NCBI RefSeq assembly: GCF_029227915.1
Contig: NC_079875.1
Location: 17,663,001 to 17,727,000, forward strand
Length of the DNA: 64,000 nt
Direction: 5' to 3'
Source of the DNA: Hydractinia symbiolongicarpus
Taxonomy: Eukaryota; Cnidaria; Hydrozoa; Anthoathecata; Hydractiniidae
This document shows positions 1-13,700 of the stretch, piece by piece (the stretch's first letter is position 1; each line of letters opens with the position of its first letter). A program made the translations under genes and the position numbers. The notes below the pieces were generated by a model. That model searched no databases. It was not told the DNA's origin and saw only the letters and a program-made list of their open reading frames with translations.

Positions 1-1772
1 GATTGGCATTAAACTGCATCTGATGGACTTGATTGCGGTGGGTGGCAGGGTCCACGTGCTGCTGATGATGGGGGTGACCCATATGGGTGGCTCCAACAGG
101 TTGCTGCAACAAGTAATGACTCATGTTGCTCAAATGTGCTTGGTTGTGCATGTGAATGTTTGCAGAAGTGGGACTGTTACCAAGAAATCCTTTGCTGTCC
201 TGGGTGTACTAAAGAAGATAAATTTCTTAATATTAATCCTGATGGCATCGTGGACGCACAGTAAAACAACACTTCATAGCGAGAGTGTAGGTGTAATAAT
301 ACCTGTGTCTTAAAAGCAGATTGCTGGGATGGTTGAGGCGTTGCCTGAATTGGACTACTAGTGGCTAAATAAACAGAAAGTGAAGCTTAAAAGTTAAACT
401 TTTATCCTTAAGTTTTACAACTTAATAAAAACTACTTTGTTTTCTACCAAGAGAATTTCAAAGCAAATCCCTTTTTGTACGGACTTACCATTGTGCGATA
501 CTTTGCCTTGCTGAGACAATCCTGTTTGGTAACTCGCCTTATTAAAATCATGGTTGACAGAGCCTAAAAACAATCCAACTTAACCTCCTTACGACACTCG
601 ATTGATTTACAACTTCAATACAAACTGAGAACGCTCTAATTTTTAACATGACCAAAAGAAAGAGAGAACCTACTTGAATATTTAGAGCTGTACACACCTT
701 GTTGGGCGTGGCCTTGATATTGAGACGGGTACTGGTTACCTCCAACACCCTTTCCCTGTGGTACCTAGAAAAAGGAAAAAATACATGGAGAATACAGGGT
801 AATGCAAGATGAACGTAGATTACCAAGTTCATAAAGACTGAGGTACCCGATGTCGTTATCAAGAAAAATAATGCAGACAGAATGTTAAATTTTATGTTAC
901 ATTTGTCCTCTAATATTAGTACTCGATCAAATATCAGAAGTCGACTGAATGTATAGCTTGGGACTGAAATAGGGGTCCATACCTGGTACATGCCAGATGG
1001 TGCAGTAAAAGTTGGGTAAACCCCACCAGTGGGTACAACGCCAGGTTGGTATGTATATGTGTAACCAAATGGTATTTGACCAGTAGCATTCAAGTAAGCT
1101 GCCTGTTGGTGTGCAGCTGCTGCAGCCACATGATGACTACCTGTAAAGTAAAATAAACATGCGTAGATGATGAAGATATACTGTCGCTAAATCCAAATAT
1201 AGAGACGAGTTTGAACGCAAAAAGGATGATAAAAGTTGAATGATTACAAACCTTGCTGTAGACTAACAGGGGACGATTCATCCGTACCGCGTGTAAATTT
1301 CGGATCTGTACCTAAACATGTAACAAAACAATTCATTTCACTGGTTCCGTATACGATTCTAATTACGTTTATCATGTCTTATACACCATAGAAGACACTC
1401 GAATGTGCTGTAGCTATACATGTGACAAAACAATTCATCTGGAACCAATTATCTGAGGCTTCGCAAGCATGTGTTCTTGTTTAAACATTGCTGAAGGACC
1501 TGACAGCATTCGTGCGTTGGGGATCTATTTTTCTCAAAATATTAAGCAAAAACTTAAGCGTAATCGACAAAACAGGTTTTGAAAGACGATCTACATTTCT
1601 CTACTGCATCCCACAAATTCGTAAAGCCTCTCCGGGTAAGTGTCGATTTTGCCATAAAATTGAAAAACAAAAAATTACCTTGATACGCCTGCAAGCCCTC
1701 TCGTGTCGTATTCACACCAGCAGATGCAGCAGCAGCCGCTTGGAACACAGACATATCGTAAGCATACGGAGA
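1..1772 (-). CDS. UBAP2L: UBAP2L C-terminal exons 16-21
   Basis: Exons 1679-1772, 1252-1311, 983-1140, 698-764, 303-364 and 1-199 (open at the edge). Exon 983-1140 encodes GQIPFGYTYTYQPGVVPTGG, aligning with the PGYSYTSLPYYTGVPG block near the UBAP2L C-terminus. The last exon is His/Gln-rich (HPHHQQHVDP), like the HHHLQQ tail of human UBAP2L. The open frame on the plus strand at 23-313 is the antisense shadow of this exon. Confidence 0.88.
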
Positions 1773-4700
1773 CTAAACAAGGATGTACACATAACTCCAC
1801 TGACGACAAGTTTAAATTGCACTTCTAAATCATAGCTTCAGTCTGCTCGTGTGCACTATATCACATTCACTTCAAGTGGGTTTCCCTATTTTTTCCAATA
1901 TTTAGCCATGGTGGGTGTTACGGCTGTGCAGATGTTTAGAAAAGCAAGATGTAAATCCGGCTTCTTCTTTAAATTTGGGTGCGTTATAAGCACATACATT
2001 GGGTGAGGGTGAAAAGAGGGGAGGGTGAAGAGAGGTATGGGGGAGGGAGGCATGGTGGAGAGAGGTAATTTTCGTGTGCAAATAAAAAAGAATAGATAAA
2101 AGATATGAAAAAACATTTTTAAACTCCACGCTTAACAAGCACTGCGACCGATTAAAAAATATGTGTCCCGAAAACTACTGGGAAAAAAGTAATGGAATCA
2201 GATCTATTATTTATTTTTACCACTCCTTGCTAGTGATGCAATTGCTAAGAGAAATTTTAGGGAAAATCGAGATGATTATTATTTTAAAAGCAAAATGATG
2301 CAATGTCCGATGTCCAATGTATCGAACGATGCGCAGTGATTTCACTGATGACAAAAGGTCTATGTAAAACTACTTAAAAGGAGAATTAACCTATCCATCC
2401 TCACTTGCTATGAAAAGAGGTAAACAAAACTCAAAGAATTAACTTTAACAAATTCGTCCATAATTCACACTTTTATATGGTCACTGACTAAAATTATTAA
2501 ATTAACGAACCTTCTTCGTTTATTATAGCAAAGAAGACCACTACTTCATCAAAATTTAAAGACTCTCCTGATGGAATACATCACCTGATTTTTTTAGAAA
2601 TGAATAAATTTATATCTTTTATTTATTCATATGAATTTGAATTTATAAAAGGACACTTGTAGCAAATTCTTTAATTTGTTAGAGAAAATCAGGGGGTGTA
2701 AGATTGTTAAAAGAATGGGATAAGCAGGTATAAATTTTATATTAAAAAACAACAAAAATTGTTACATCTTAAAAACACACGCCTCAGCCGAATACACCTT
2801 TCCCAAATTTCATAAATTATTATAATTATGACGTCATCCAAAATTTTATAATGGTTCTGTGCTCTTTACATAAGGATATTCAGATAGAATAATAAATTAT
2901 TATGAAAAAATTGAAGTTTTAAGAGCAATATAATAATCTGGTTGGATTTTATTTAGATTTGAAGAAAATAATTATTTTGAATACGAGGCTAATTAGAAAG
3001 CTTAGTTATATGAAGGGTTTGACCGTAACTTTTAGCTTGCAATTAAGTCATTTAACGAAAAGAAATATTTACGAAATTAGGTAATTTGTTCTACTTGTTG
3101 CTAAGAAACTTAGGGATAAGAACCATTTTTAATATTGACCCCTTTAATTGAGTTTGGCATAATTGGGAAATTCGGGAATTGTCAATGATTTTTTCCTCGC
3201 TAATTAATTTTATCTCATCATTACTTTTTTCGCAAGAAACATTGACCCCCGGGAAAAGTTATGGCCTAATCATATGAATATCCAATAAGCATGTGATGAA
3301 CGCATGTAAGGTATTCACCAAACGTGCGAAATTTAAATGACGTCTGCAATTTTCCCCAAATTTCCGACAGTTTTAAAATTTTACCAAATCAACGAGCAGT
3401 TACTAAAAAGGGCAACGAAAAATTGAAAAGAAGGAAGGACTTGATGTGGAGGACTTGATAAAAGGTGAGTTCATATTTTTTACAACCAGCTGACCCCTTG
3501 CCAATAATTTTAGTCCGAAATGGCGAAATACCCTAGAAGCGTGTTAAAAAATTTCACATTTTAAGTAACAGAACAGAACAAAGACTGGATAATCATCTTA
3601 TAAACAATGGCTTTCCTATTATGGCTATTTTCAACTTTAACAAAATATTCGGCGGAACGAACATCAGAGCATGCGTATTAAAAATGTTTACATCACGTGA
3701 ACAGAAAATTTTCTTGTCCGTTCCGTTCCGAGCAAAGTTCACGTTTTTCTTGCGTTGTGTACGGAAACGACGGGCAGAAAATTATTTAGTCAATCGGATT
3801 ATTTCATTTCGTGGGAATTGCGAAGTGTTTACTTTTTGAATTGAAATATGTGCAACATTATGAATTACCAGTAGAAAACTTTCTGTTCTGTTCTGTCCCT
3901 GAAAGGAAAACAGCCTTTACCGCCATTTTCACAGTTCACCACCAATCACAGTATTTTATTCACAACAAAAAAACACAGCAAAAAATTTACCTCTGGAAAT
4001 GACTTAACAAAATAGGGTTTTTCTGTAAAGAATACCCACTTATTCAGTGTTATATGTAACTCACTCAATACATATTTTGTTTTTCACCATAGTTACAATA
4101 AACCTCGCAAAAAAAAGTGAACTAATCAAAAATATAAAAGTCAGATGAATCAGAGACGAGCAGTGGATGCATAATTAATATAAAAAAAACGGACATTCCT
4201 GTGTGATTTAAAAAACATCTCGAGCAAGCGAACCATATACTGCGAATCATTGCAACAAAGAGCGTCACAGATGATCACTCCGAGGGAGATCAAAGACTTC
4301 CTCGAGTCCTTGACTATGGAGAACGATGAAGTGAATTTACCACAGATATTCAACAGTCAAAGAAACAACCGACAACAAAATAACAATAGCAATGTAAATA
4401 GTAGAAACAACAACAACAACAACAACAGAAGCAACAACAACAGTAATCCAATAAACTCGACCAACCAGAACCAACAAGCAAGCGATCGCCGTAACACCAC
4501 AAACAATCGAGAACAAACAAATCGAGCTCAAAACATTTCGCAATCCAATTCGAACGACGAATCGATAAAAATAGAAGACGCCATACGGTCGCGTGTTTAC
4601 GGGTTATTATTGGCGAAAATCGGAGACGTCTTTCAGGCGAAATATAGTGATAATTAAACAACAGGCAATCCGTTAAAAACAGAAGCGATGATAAATACGA

Positions 4701-7700
4701 TGAACAATGCTTCGTGTTATGTTAAAGACGTAAAAAAAAATTACAAAAACAACCGGCGACCGAGAACACAACAGTACACTTGTTTATATCATTAAAATCT
4801 TGTTTTTAAAATAGTATGTTAAAAAGGCGGTGTTTATGTTTTGATACGAATCATGTGGCTGGTTCCAAGTACCATGAATACCTCGTAAATATTTGAACAA
4901 TGCAGACCTATTATGCACTGCGATTACACGTCGTCAATAATTTAGTATTTTGCACGGCAACAGATCACGTCTAAAACCATCAAAACACGGTTATAAACAA
5001 TGACTAATTCTGATGCTGAGCAAGCAAAAAAAAGTTACTACGGCGCACACAGCCGCAGGTACCATTATTAAAAAAGAAAACAGCGGGTGCGAACAGAAAT
5101 GGAATATGACACATTTTGTGGGACAAAAATATCCTATATGCTTCATTACATATTTATCAGCAACAAAAGAAAAATCGTAAATAAGCTGTATTGATACTTA
5201 TGTTATAAGAAGAAAAATGACTCTTGCGAAAAGAATTCTCTCTTAATTGACACACCAGTAGTTCTATCATTTAAGTTTGAAATTTGGTGTACCTACCATT
5301 CATCCTTGAATTAAGTGTAGGGGTTAACGTTTACTTTTATAAGGAGCTAATCCTGCTGAAGCATGGTCAATAGGTTGTAAAATACTACCCCCCCCCCCCT
5401 CCAAAAAATATAATAATAATACGCCTACTGTTGCCATAGCAACACAATTAACATTAGGGATTTTCCCGTTTGATATATTTTTCACTTACAACGAGCTGTC
5501 TTTGCATTAGCATTTCTTCATAGTTGTATCCATGTATAGGTTGGTGCTGGAAAAGAAGATTTCGAAAATACTAACACAAATTTTATTTTCATTTTTGATA
5601 AAACTTGATCTACGGTAGGCAGTTTTGCAAATTTTAAGCGTGCAATACATAGCAACCACAAAAGTAATTATCGGAAAGGGAATTAACCTCTGCAAAAAAG
5701 GCTTGCGAACCAAATTTCGTTAAAAAATAAATTCCATGACATTATATTTCTTAATTTCCGTGTTTTTTTCAAGGACGTTTTTGTCGAAGACATAAGATAA
5801 AAACTGCTGCAGTTTAAATTCACATAAATATGTATGTTCCCAAGTAAACCAGAAGAGAGAAATCAGCGTACATCGTGTTTTGAAAAAGTAATTACTTTTG
5901 CAATAGCGAGTTTTCCGATAATTTTCCCGGCAACTAATATCAAAAAAATTCGAAAACATAAAATGAAATAGCTAACGTTGAGTTACCCAGCCTAAAAATC
6001 TACTTTGAAGTAAACGTTATCTCAAATTTCCCTTCTTCAAATTTTTTATGGTAAATGTAGCCGGGTGGTATATACTCTTACACAAAAAAAATCAAAAAGA
6101 ATCTCCTTGCTGCAAAATAGACCTAAGATCGCTCTGCATACCATGATAATACTAGGGGCTTTAAAGAATCTTTAGAGTTTTACAGTAGGTATTTCTTTGA
6201 CGAACTTCTTAGCACATTTCACCGTGAAAATTTGATAAAAGAACACGTCTCTTTAAAAATTAACGTTAACTCTTAGACGGAATTACATTTTTTTACCTGA
6301 TAAGCTGGAATCATGCCAGGTTGGACACCAGGATACATATTCATGGGAGGTACAACACCAGGAGGTGCACCCGTCACTTTATCTAAAAAAGAAGAAGCAA
6401 TGAATGTTTTGATAGCCTTGAACGAAAAATATTCGTTACATATTTTATCACCACCTGATCTTCCCATTAGAGTGAGGTTAAAGTAACAGAAAATTTGATC
6501 CCTTTTGATCTAACAATTGCTCCGAGCAGACTACAAACACTGCAGTTAGAGAACACTTTAGTGGTGGGAATCAAATCCAAACTCTCCTGGTGTGCACCAA
6601 AACAAAATACTTACTGGAAGAGTTTTGTGCTTTTGCTGTCGTTTGAACTCCAGTCGCAGTTGTTAGACCCAACATTTCATTTGACACTGTTGAATTAGAC
6701 GCATACGACGATTGATGACTTGATGGAGATGACGTCGCAGAATTCCCATGTAGCTTATTCGACAGATAGTTAACATCGTTCTTAGGCGGCTTCGTATTAT
6801 CCTTGAGAAAGAATAAGAAATAATTACACCACAATTTTTCTAAACTTCGCTACATTTTGTGCTTCCTTGCTAGTTTATAGGTTATACACACTTTCCCTTG
6901 TGTATATTTAGAAAATTAAAACAACAGCAAGAATAGAGAAAAAGCCACTCACTCCACTAGAATCATTCAAGCCTGTTCGCGTATCGGAACCGTTTTTCAT
7001 ATCGGTTAGATCTAGAGACCTTGAGTTGTCACTAGAAGATAACAACGTTTGTTGAGCCAATGATTTCTGTTCCACAAATGCCCTCTGATCAGCCATCATT
7101 CTTTCGCGTTCACGATGCTCGGACAACGCCCTTTGATGATCAGCAAAGTATTGCTTTTCAGCTAACGCCCGTTGCTCAGCCAAGACTTTCTCAGCATTTA
7201 AGTTCTGCTCTCTGTCATCATAAACCTGCTGGTCTGGGAAATTCTGGTGTTCGTTCACACTTGTTCCCAAGCCACCACCACGAGAAAACACATTCAAAGA
7301 AGATGAGTTAGTCGGAGATGTATGAGATGTTGATGGAGGAAATGGAATAGGTTCAGGCCCCTGAAATTAGAAGTTTGCAAAATTACAAATTAACAAAAAA
7401 TATTTCTATTTTGCTACTTTGTGCCTCATAAGACGAGTGTAAAGGAAAAAATGTATTTTTTGAGTCGAGTCGATTTAGTTCTGTGGTCGCCAGAACTATG
7501 AGCCACAAACAAATCCATCACACTGTCTGGGGCAATATATTAGTAACACATCCCGATGATAGATTATAAATCTTCATTTACAATAAGTTAGCTGTTTGTC
7601 AGTTTGAGAACGCGGTGCAAATACTACCTGATTGTGATAATAATATGACAATATAATGGAGCAAAATCTATTTAAAGTTAGCCAAAGTAAATCACAAGTA

Positions 7701-10700
7701 AAGCATCATATAAAATAGTACTAGTCATGATGCAGTAACTCATTCCAAGGAAGAATATAGCAAGGTCTTTGTTTATGAGACTATTACAAACACATAGAAA
7801 AGAAATCTAAAGCTTACCATATGATTTATCCCCCTTCCGGGGGATCCCATATAACGTGGACCTGCCTGCTTTTCTAGAGGTTTAAAACCTGGTGGAGTTT
7901 TCGGCATATCACTCTTTGAAGTTGACAATGTACTTGTAGGTTCTAGTTTGGCTGGCGATGAAGGAATCACTGGTTGCGATTGTAATCCTTGTGATGATTG
8001 AGTTAGTAAGGGCTCGTTTTCCAAAGAAGCTACGACATGTCTTGAAGATACGTCAGTTAGTTCTGTTCTACTGCTTGTCACTTCAGATGAACTGCTTAAA
8101 CTAAATTGAAGAAAAGCACAAAAGTGAATTTCGACAGAAACATTTAACGCCGAATTTTCATTGTGAAACATTAGAACTTTATTGAAACACCATTAATTTA
8201 AAGTATACCTAGGCATAACAACAGCTGAGCTGTCATCTACTTTTCTCGGGCTTATTGGTCCACTGCCAAATTCTAGACCAGCAAATTGATCTTTTATGTC
8301 ATTGACCATTTGTGCTGAACGAGGCATGACGACAGGTTGCTTGGGCAGTTGAAAGAACTTATTTTGAGACTTTCGAGGTTTGCTCATTCGTTGCGGCTTT
8401 AACTGTTCCTGTTCCAGCTTATGACTTTCGGTGACTCCCGATATCATTGGCATTGAAGCAACTGTCCGATTGACTGAATCGGAAGCCACAGAACTGGACG
8501 GGAGAGGAAATGCTCGATCATTCAGACTGCTGGTTAACCCACCTTCCTGATGGCTTGATGGGAATTGATTGCTTGCTGCATTCATGTATCGACTTAAATC
8601 ATTTGTTGGTTGGTACGAGGTGACTTCGCCAGATGTTGATGAAGTAGGAACTGACCGAATAACTGCTGCATCAACACTAAATACAAAAAGATGTTATTAA
8701 GTAATGTTTTTAAGTCATTTCACTTTCATGAAACCATATGTAAACAATTTTTTAAAAATAATGTTGCAATTTTGAATGTTCTTAGGCAAACAAACGATTT
8801 AAAATTGTGCAGCATTTTACCATGGAAAACAGAAGAAAGATAAAGCCGAGGTATAAGTCAAAGAGTGTGGGGTTACAAAGCTCATTTATGCAAGTTGCAA
8901 ACTAACTAGGCTAGTGATAATAGTAAAGCAGAAAAAAATTGATTTGATTTTTCACACACTTACTTTTCAGGTAAATATTTTTCCTTGTCATCTTTGGGAA
9001 TGCTACTTGGTTCATCCCAACTTGCAGACTCCTTGCCATTCATCTGAGACCAATTTAAATCGTTTGAAAACAGGCTTGTCCCTGTTCCAGCATCAGGCTA
9101 AGCAGGAAAAGTTAATGTGTTGACATATCAATCCTTTTTTCAATTTTTAAAAAAAGAAAAGCATAAATTTTACCTCATCACCCCAGTTACCCTTGGAGGA
9201 CCAGTTGGAGTCAGCAACAGCTTCTTCCCCCCAATCTAAATAGAATGTAATATATAAATGTATTCAAATATGTATTATTGTTTAATAATAAAAGGGATTG
9301 TAAAAGACTCCCTTAGACGGCAAACCTATCAATAAGAAAATAGCACCCAAGCAATAAATCGCTTGCCCAAGTTTGCAATAATTTAGACCGGGTGAATAAA
9401 AAAAATAAGTTAAAAAACACATATTTTATTTCAAAATCTTTTTTATCTATTTTAGTTATTTTTTACTGCAAATAATACGAAAGATTTCCATGTGAGATGA
9501 ATTAATAATGCTCAGTCAGACAAACTTTTTGTGGAATTGGGGAAGCAATTAATGGCTTAGCTAGTTTCTCATTTCTCAGAATTGGACGAGTCTTTGCATG
9601 AGCAAGAGCGATCACTCTCTCCTTACTGACAGGCCTGAGATGGTGTAGCAGCTTAACACTATGTCCATACTGCCAAAACTTCAAATATTTAGATTTATAT
9701 ATCTTTTGTTTTTCCTAAGCAATATTGGGAGCACACATTGGTCATTTTCCTGACGTTCATGGCATACCTTCTGTTTTTTTATCTACAGGCTCAACCTCGA
9801 CATCCCAAGATTCTTCTAAACATTAAAAAACACCATTTACTCCAAAAACAAACATATTTTTTCAATATTTTCAGAGAGAAATTTCTTTATCGTAAGTAGT
9901 AAAGAAAGAAATGATTTACCACTAGTCCCAATATCACCATTTTCTATTTTTTTGTGATCACCTGGTTTTGAAAATCCTCCTCTATTTGTCCCCCGTTGTT
10001 GACGGGATCTAAAATGATTTAATCGAAATAAAAAATGTTTGCTGTAGGAGCAAAAATAATATAAATGACACATACAATTTTAGCAGAGACACGCATTTTG
10101 CGATACTGTGAGACTGATGTCTTAAAAAAAGCAATACCCTCTATTTGCACCTCCTCTTGATCCAAAGCCTCCTCCTCCTCGACCACCACGTGATCCTAAA
10201 AGAAAATTCACAACAGGAAAATTATCAACACATTGCCTGTTAAGATAATCATCACCAACACTATGTGGCTGTTGTATTCAAAATCACCTAGTTCAGTAGA
10301 GCTCGTCATAAGTAGAGCTGATACAATAAAAGTTAAAATAGAAGTTGAGAATTTTGCCAAATAATTAAGCTGTCTAAGTAGAAAGCACTAAAAATTGTTT
10401 TTTATGCTGTGAAATTCTCTACTCGCAAGTCTCCCATATTAAAGTAGTTTCAAAGTTCCTTATAAACAAAACATCGAAATTGCACAAAAAAGTACCTCTC
10501 GCCACTCCAGCACCACCTCTCACACCTCTTCCTCTACCCCTACCACGCCCTCTATCATTTGTGGAACGGTTTCTTTCTCTTGATCCTTCTCTATTGTGTG
10601 GAAGGTCAAACTTTTCATCTGTAGGAGTTTTTTCATCGTTACGCCAGTTACGTGATGATGATGAACGACCTGGAAACATATTAAACATGGTGTTAAGAGA

Positions 10701-13700
10701 AAATCTTCTTTTGTGTAAGAATACAGTATGCTTTGAACGTAAAAAACACAAAAAATCTTTTTTTATGTCATCTTAATTAAAAATCTTTTCCACGGTGAAG
10801 TTATTTATCTACTTTTGATACTGGAAAATGCTCTCTTCTAACATATCTTTTTTATGTTGCTTTATCAATGTCACCTTATGGGAAAGTATCATTCTCATCA
10901 GTATGCTTAACAGGTAAGTATTTTTTTGCTACTTTTTTTATATAGAATTCCACTGCATTTTAAATCTCTTAAGCTGAAGCATATATATATAAAGGTGTTT
11001 TTATTCTTGTCTATAATGTTTATCACGCATCAGCGATTTCTAAGGACATTTTATGTAATCTGCATTATTTGTCACAAAAATAACGAAATGAGATTGCAGA
11101 GAGCAAAAAGATCAATGTCAACGGTTAAATTTCATGAAAAACAGAATCACATAAAGCAAGAACATGACTGTAGATTGTGTAAACATTGTCCTTAACGTTA
11201 TCGTAGGAAGCAAAAACATTCCCGCAGATCGTTTCAACATAGTCAATTCAACACAGTTTTTAACATCATTGAAATAGGATCGTACAAGGTCTTACAGTTA
11301 ATTTCAAAACTATTTGCAATTTTACTAGTCCATTCAAAGAAATTAACCTTACATAAATTTTTGTTCATCTGTTGAAGTGAAAAATAGTTTCAGTTTATAA
11401 TTCACCATTTTTAATTGCTTTTAATTGCTTTAAGGGAAACAATTTTTTTTAGAATTTGTTACAACTTTGTTTAGATTCGTTTAAAATAGTTTCAAAATTG
11501 TTTTCTAATCATTTCCTACTTGCATCCACATCCAACCATTCTTGAACTTAAAAACTAAATTAATTACAGTCGTTTCCAAATGTTTTTAAATCGCTTCCAA
11601 AACGATCCGTAAACAAAAATACAATCTTAAAACAATTATGATTGTTTTCATTCATATAAAATGTGCAACGATTGTGGAGGGAATAATTTTTATATAAACA
11701 GAAACTTTTTAAAATAGCTAAGGTCCCTAAGGGAATAATTTTTATATAAACAGGAAGTTTTTAAAATAGCTTCTAAAATAGCTTTCAACATCATTTTTAC
11801 TGCTGAAAAATCATGATTTGATAAAACAAGCATCGTACCACAACTCTAAGACAAAAATTCTAACAAATTATCTACCTCTGGAATTACCACCTCTAGAGGA
11901 TCGTACAGGCTTTGTTGATGGTTTCTGGTCTTGATCTTCCAGACTTTCAGAATTAGTTATATTGTTGTTCTGGTTGAAATTCGGCTCAGTGGTATTAAGA
12001 TGATTTCCAGAGGTTGTGGTTGACTGTATTATTCCAGGCTTTTTGCCCTTCTTATTGGTTGTTTGCCATTCACCCTAGATAAAAAGAAATAAATTCATTA
12101 TCAATAAAAATCTTTACCTCACTGGTAGTGTACTAAAAGGGGCAATTAGTTAGTGTTTTTCTTAAATAAAAACAGCAAAAAAGGTAACACGTATTTGTAT
12201 AATTTGTTTCCATAAATTAATGCTGTTAATTATGACTGGAGTATTTCATATAAATTTGAGGAAATTTGAGGCCTTTTCGTTAAGAAAAATAAAATCTCTT
12301 GAAGCAAACATAACATAAAATATACATAAAGCTAAGAAAAACACAACACCTGATCATCATCGTATCGTCCCTCGAGAATATTTTGAATAGTGACATTGGT
12401 ATCATAGTTACTGTCATGAAGCGCGATCATTATTATATCAGGAGGTTTGCGTGTAAATTCTTGTATCTACAATAACAACAACAACAAATGTGAACTTATT
12501 AACTCATCCTACTATCAGACTATCTGAACTATCAAAAAAACTACAAATTGAAACCTCTTTTATCTTTTCCTGCACTTTTGCCTCTTCTTTTGGATTTGAT
12601 TGTGACAGTTTCGCATACCTTATTTGTTCCTCTGTAGCCTGAAATAAATGTTTAATAAGAAAAAAATATAGCTATAAAAAAAAATAAGAGACCCATACAA
12701 AAAATAAGATTTCTGCCTTATTTCAAATATCTTTCTATAAGTTTCAAAATTTTAATATAAATGGCATAAAAATGACTTTTGTGCTAGAGTGAGATAAATA
12801 AACACTGCATCAGTGTGCAATTCAGGAATTTAAAATAGTGGCTGTTAAATCCAAAATAGGAATTTTATCAAAGTGATTCCAAGTATTAATGAGATATTTT
12901 GGAGTAAATATAGTTGGAAAATTTGTGATGAATTCCAATTGGGAAATAGCTGTTTAAATGACTGTCTCCACAATTGTTTCTAATTTTATATGAAATGAAA
13001 CGATAATGATCTTTCCTCAATCTCCTTTTGTTATTTTTGTGACGAAGAATGCAGATATTTCCATAGTTTGATAGTTAAATTTCTTCAGAAATTGATGATG
13101 TGTGATAATTATGTGCTTAGAAGTGTTGAAACGATTTGTAGTGAAACGAATTTTAATGAAATGTGGAAACGAATTAATTATAATTTTTGAAATGAGGAGG
13201 AAACAATTACGAAATGATTTTTTAACCCAACAAAATGCTTTGAAACCATTTTGAAATGAAAAGAAACAAATTTGACACAATCTTTTTTGGTAACTTCAGT
13301 TCATAATTATATAGAGATCGTTTCAAATAACTTCAGTTCATAATTATATAGAGATCGTTTCAAATATATTCTATAAATTGAAACAATTTTTTGAAACAAT
13401 TGTGGAGACAAAGCCTAACAGCAACCGATAGTGCTGGATTTGTAGCTGTAGTTTGGGAGCACCATCGGCCACTTGTCGTTGATTCCTTGTTATGGTTATT
13501 TTGTTGCAACCACCATTATAACAGAGCTTAAAATAAAAATTTAATCCCTTGCGGTCATCGTACCCGCCAAGAATTTAAAATGGCTGGTCAAGTCAATTTT
13601 TTGGTGGTATTGGCTTTGAGTTTTAGTGGTCATAAACGTTATGCTTAGCCGTATGGCTAGGTTCTTGTTAAACAATGTGTTATTTTTGTTGGCCGTCTTT

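Noticed and set aside
4337-4661. Two minus-strand frames rich in Val and Cys
   Set aside because: Antisense shadows of the AAC/CAA codons of the Asn-rich plus-strand frame.
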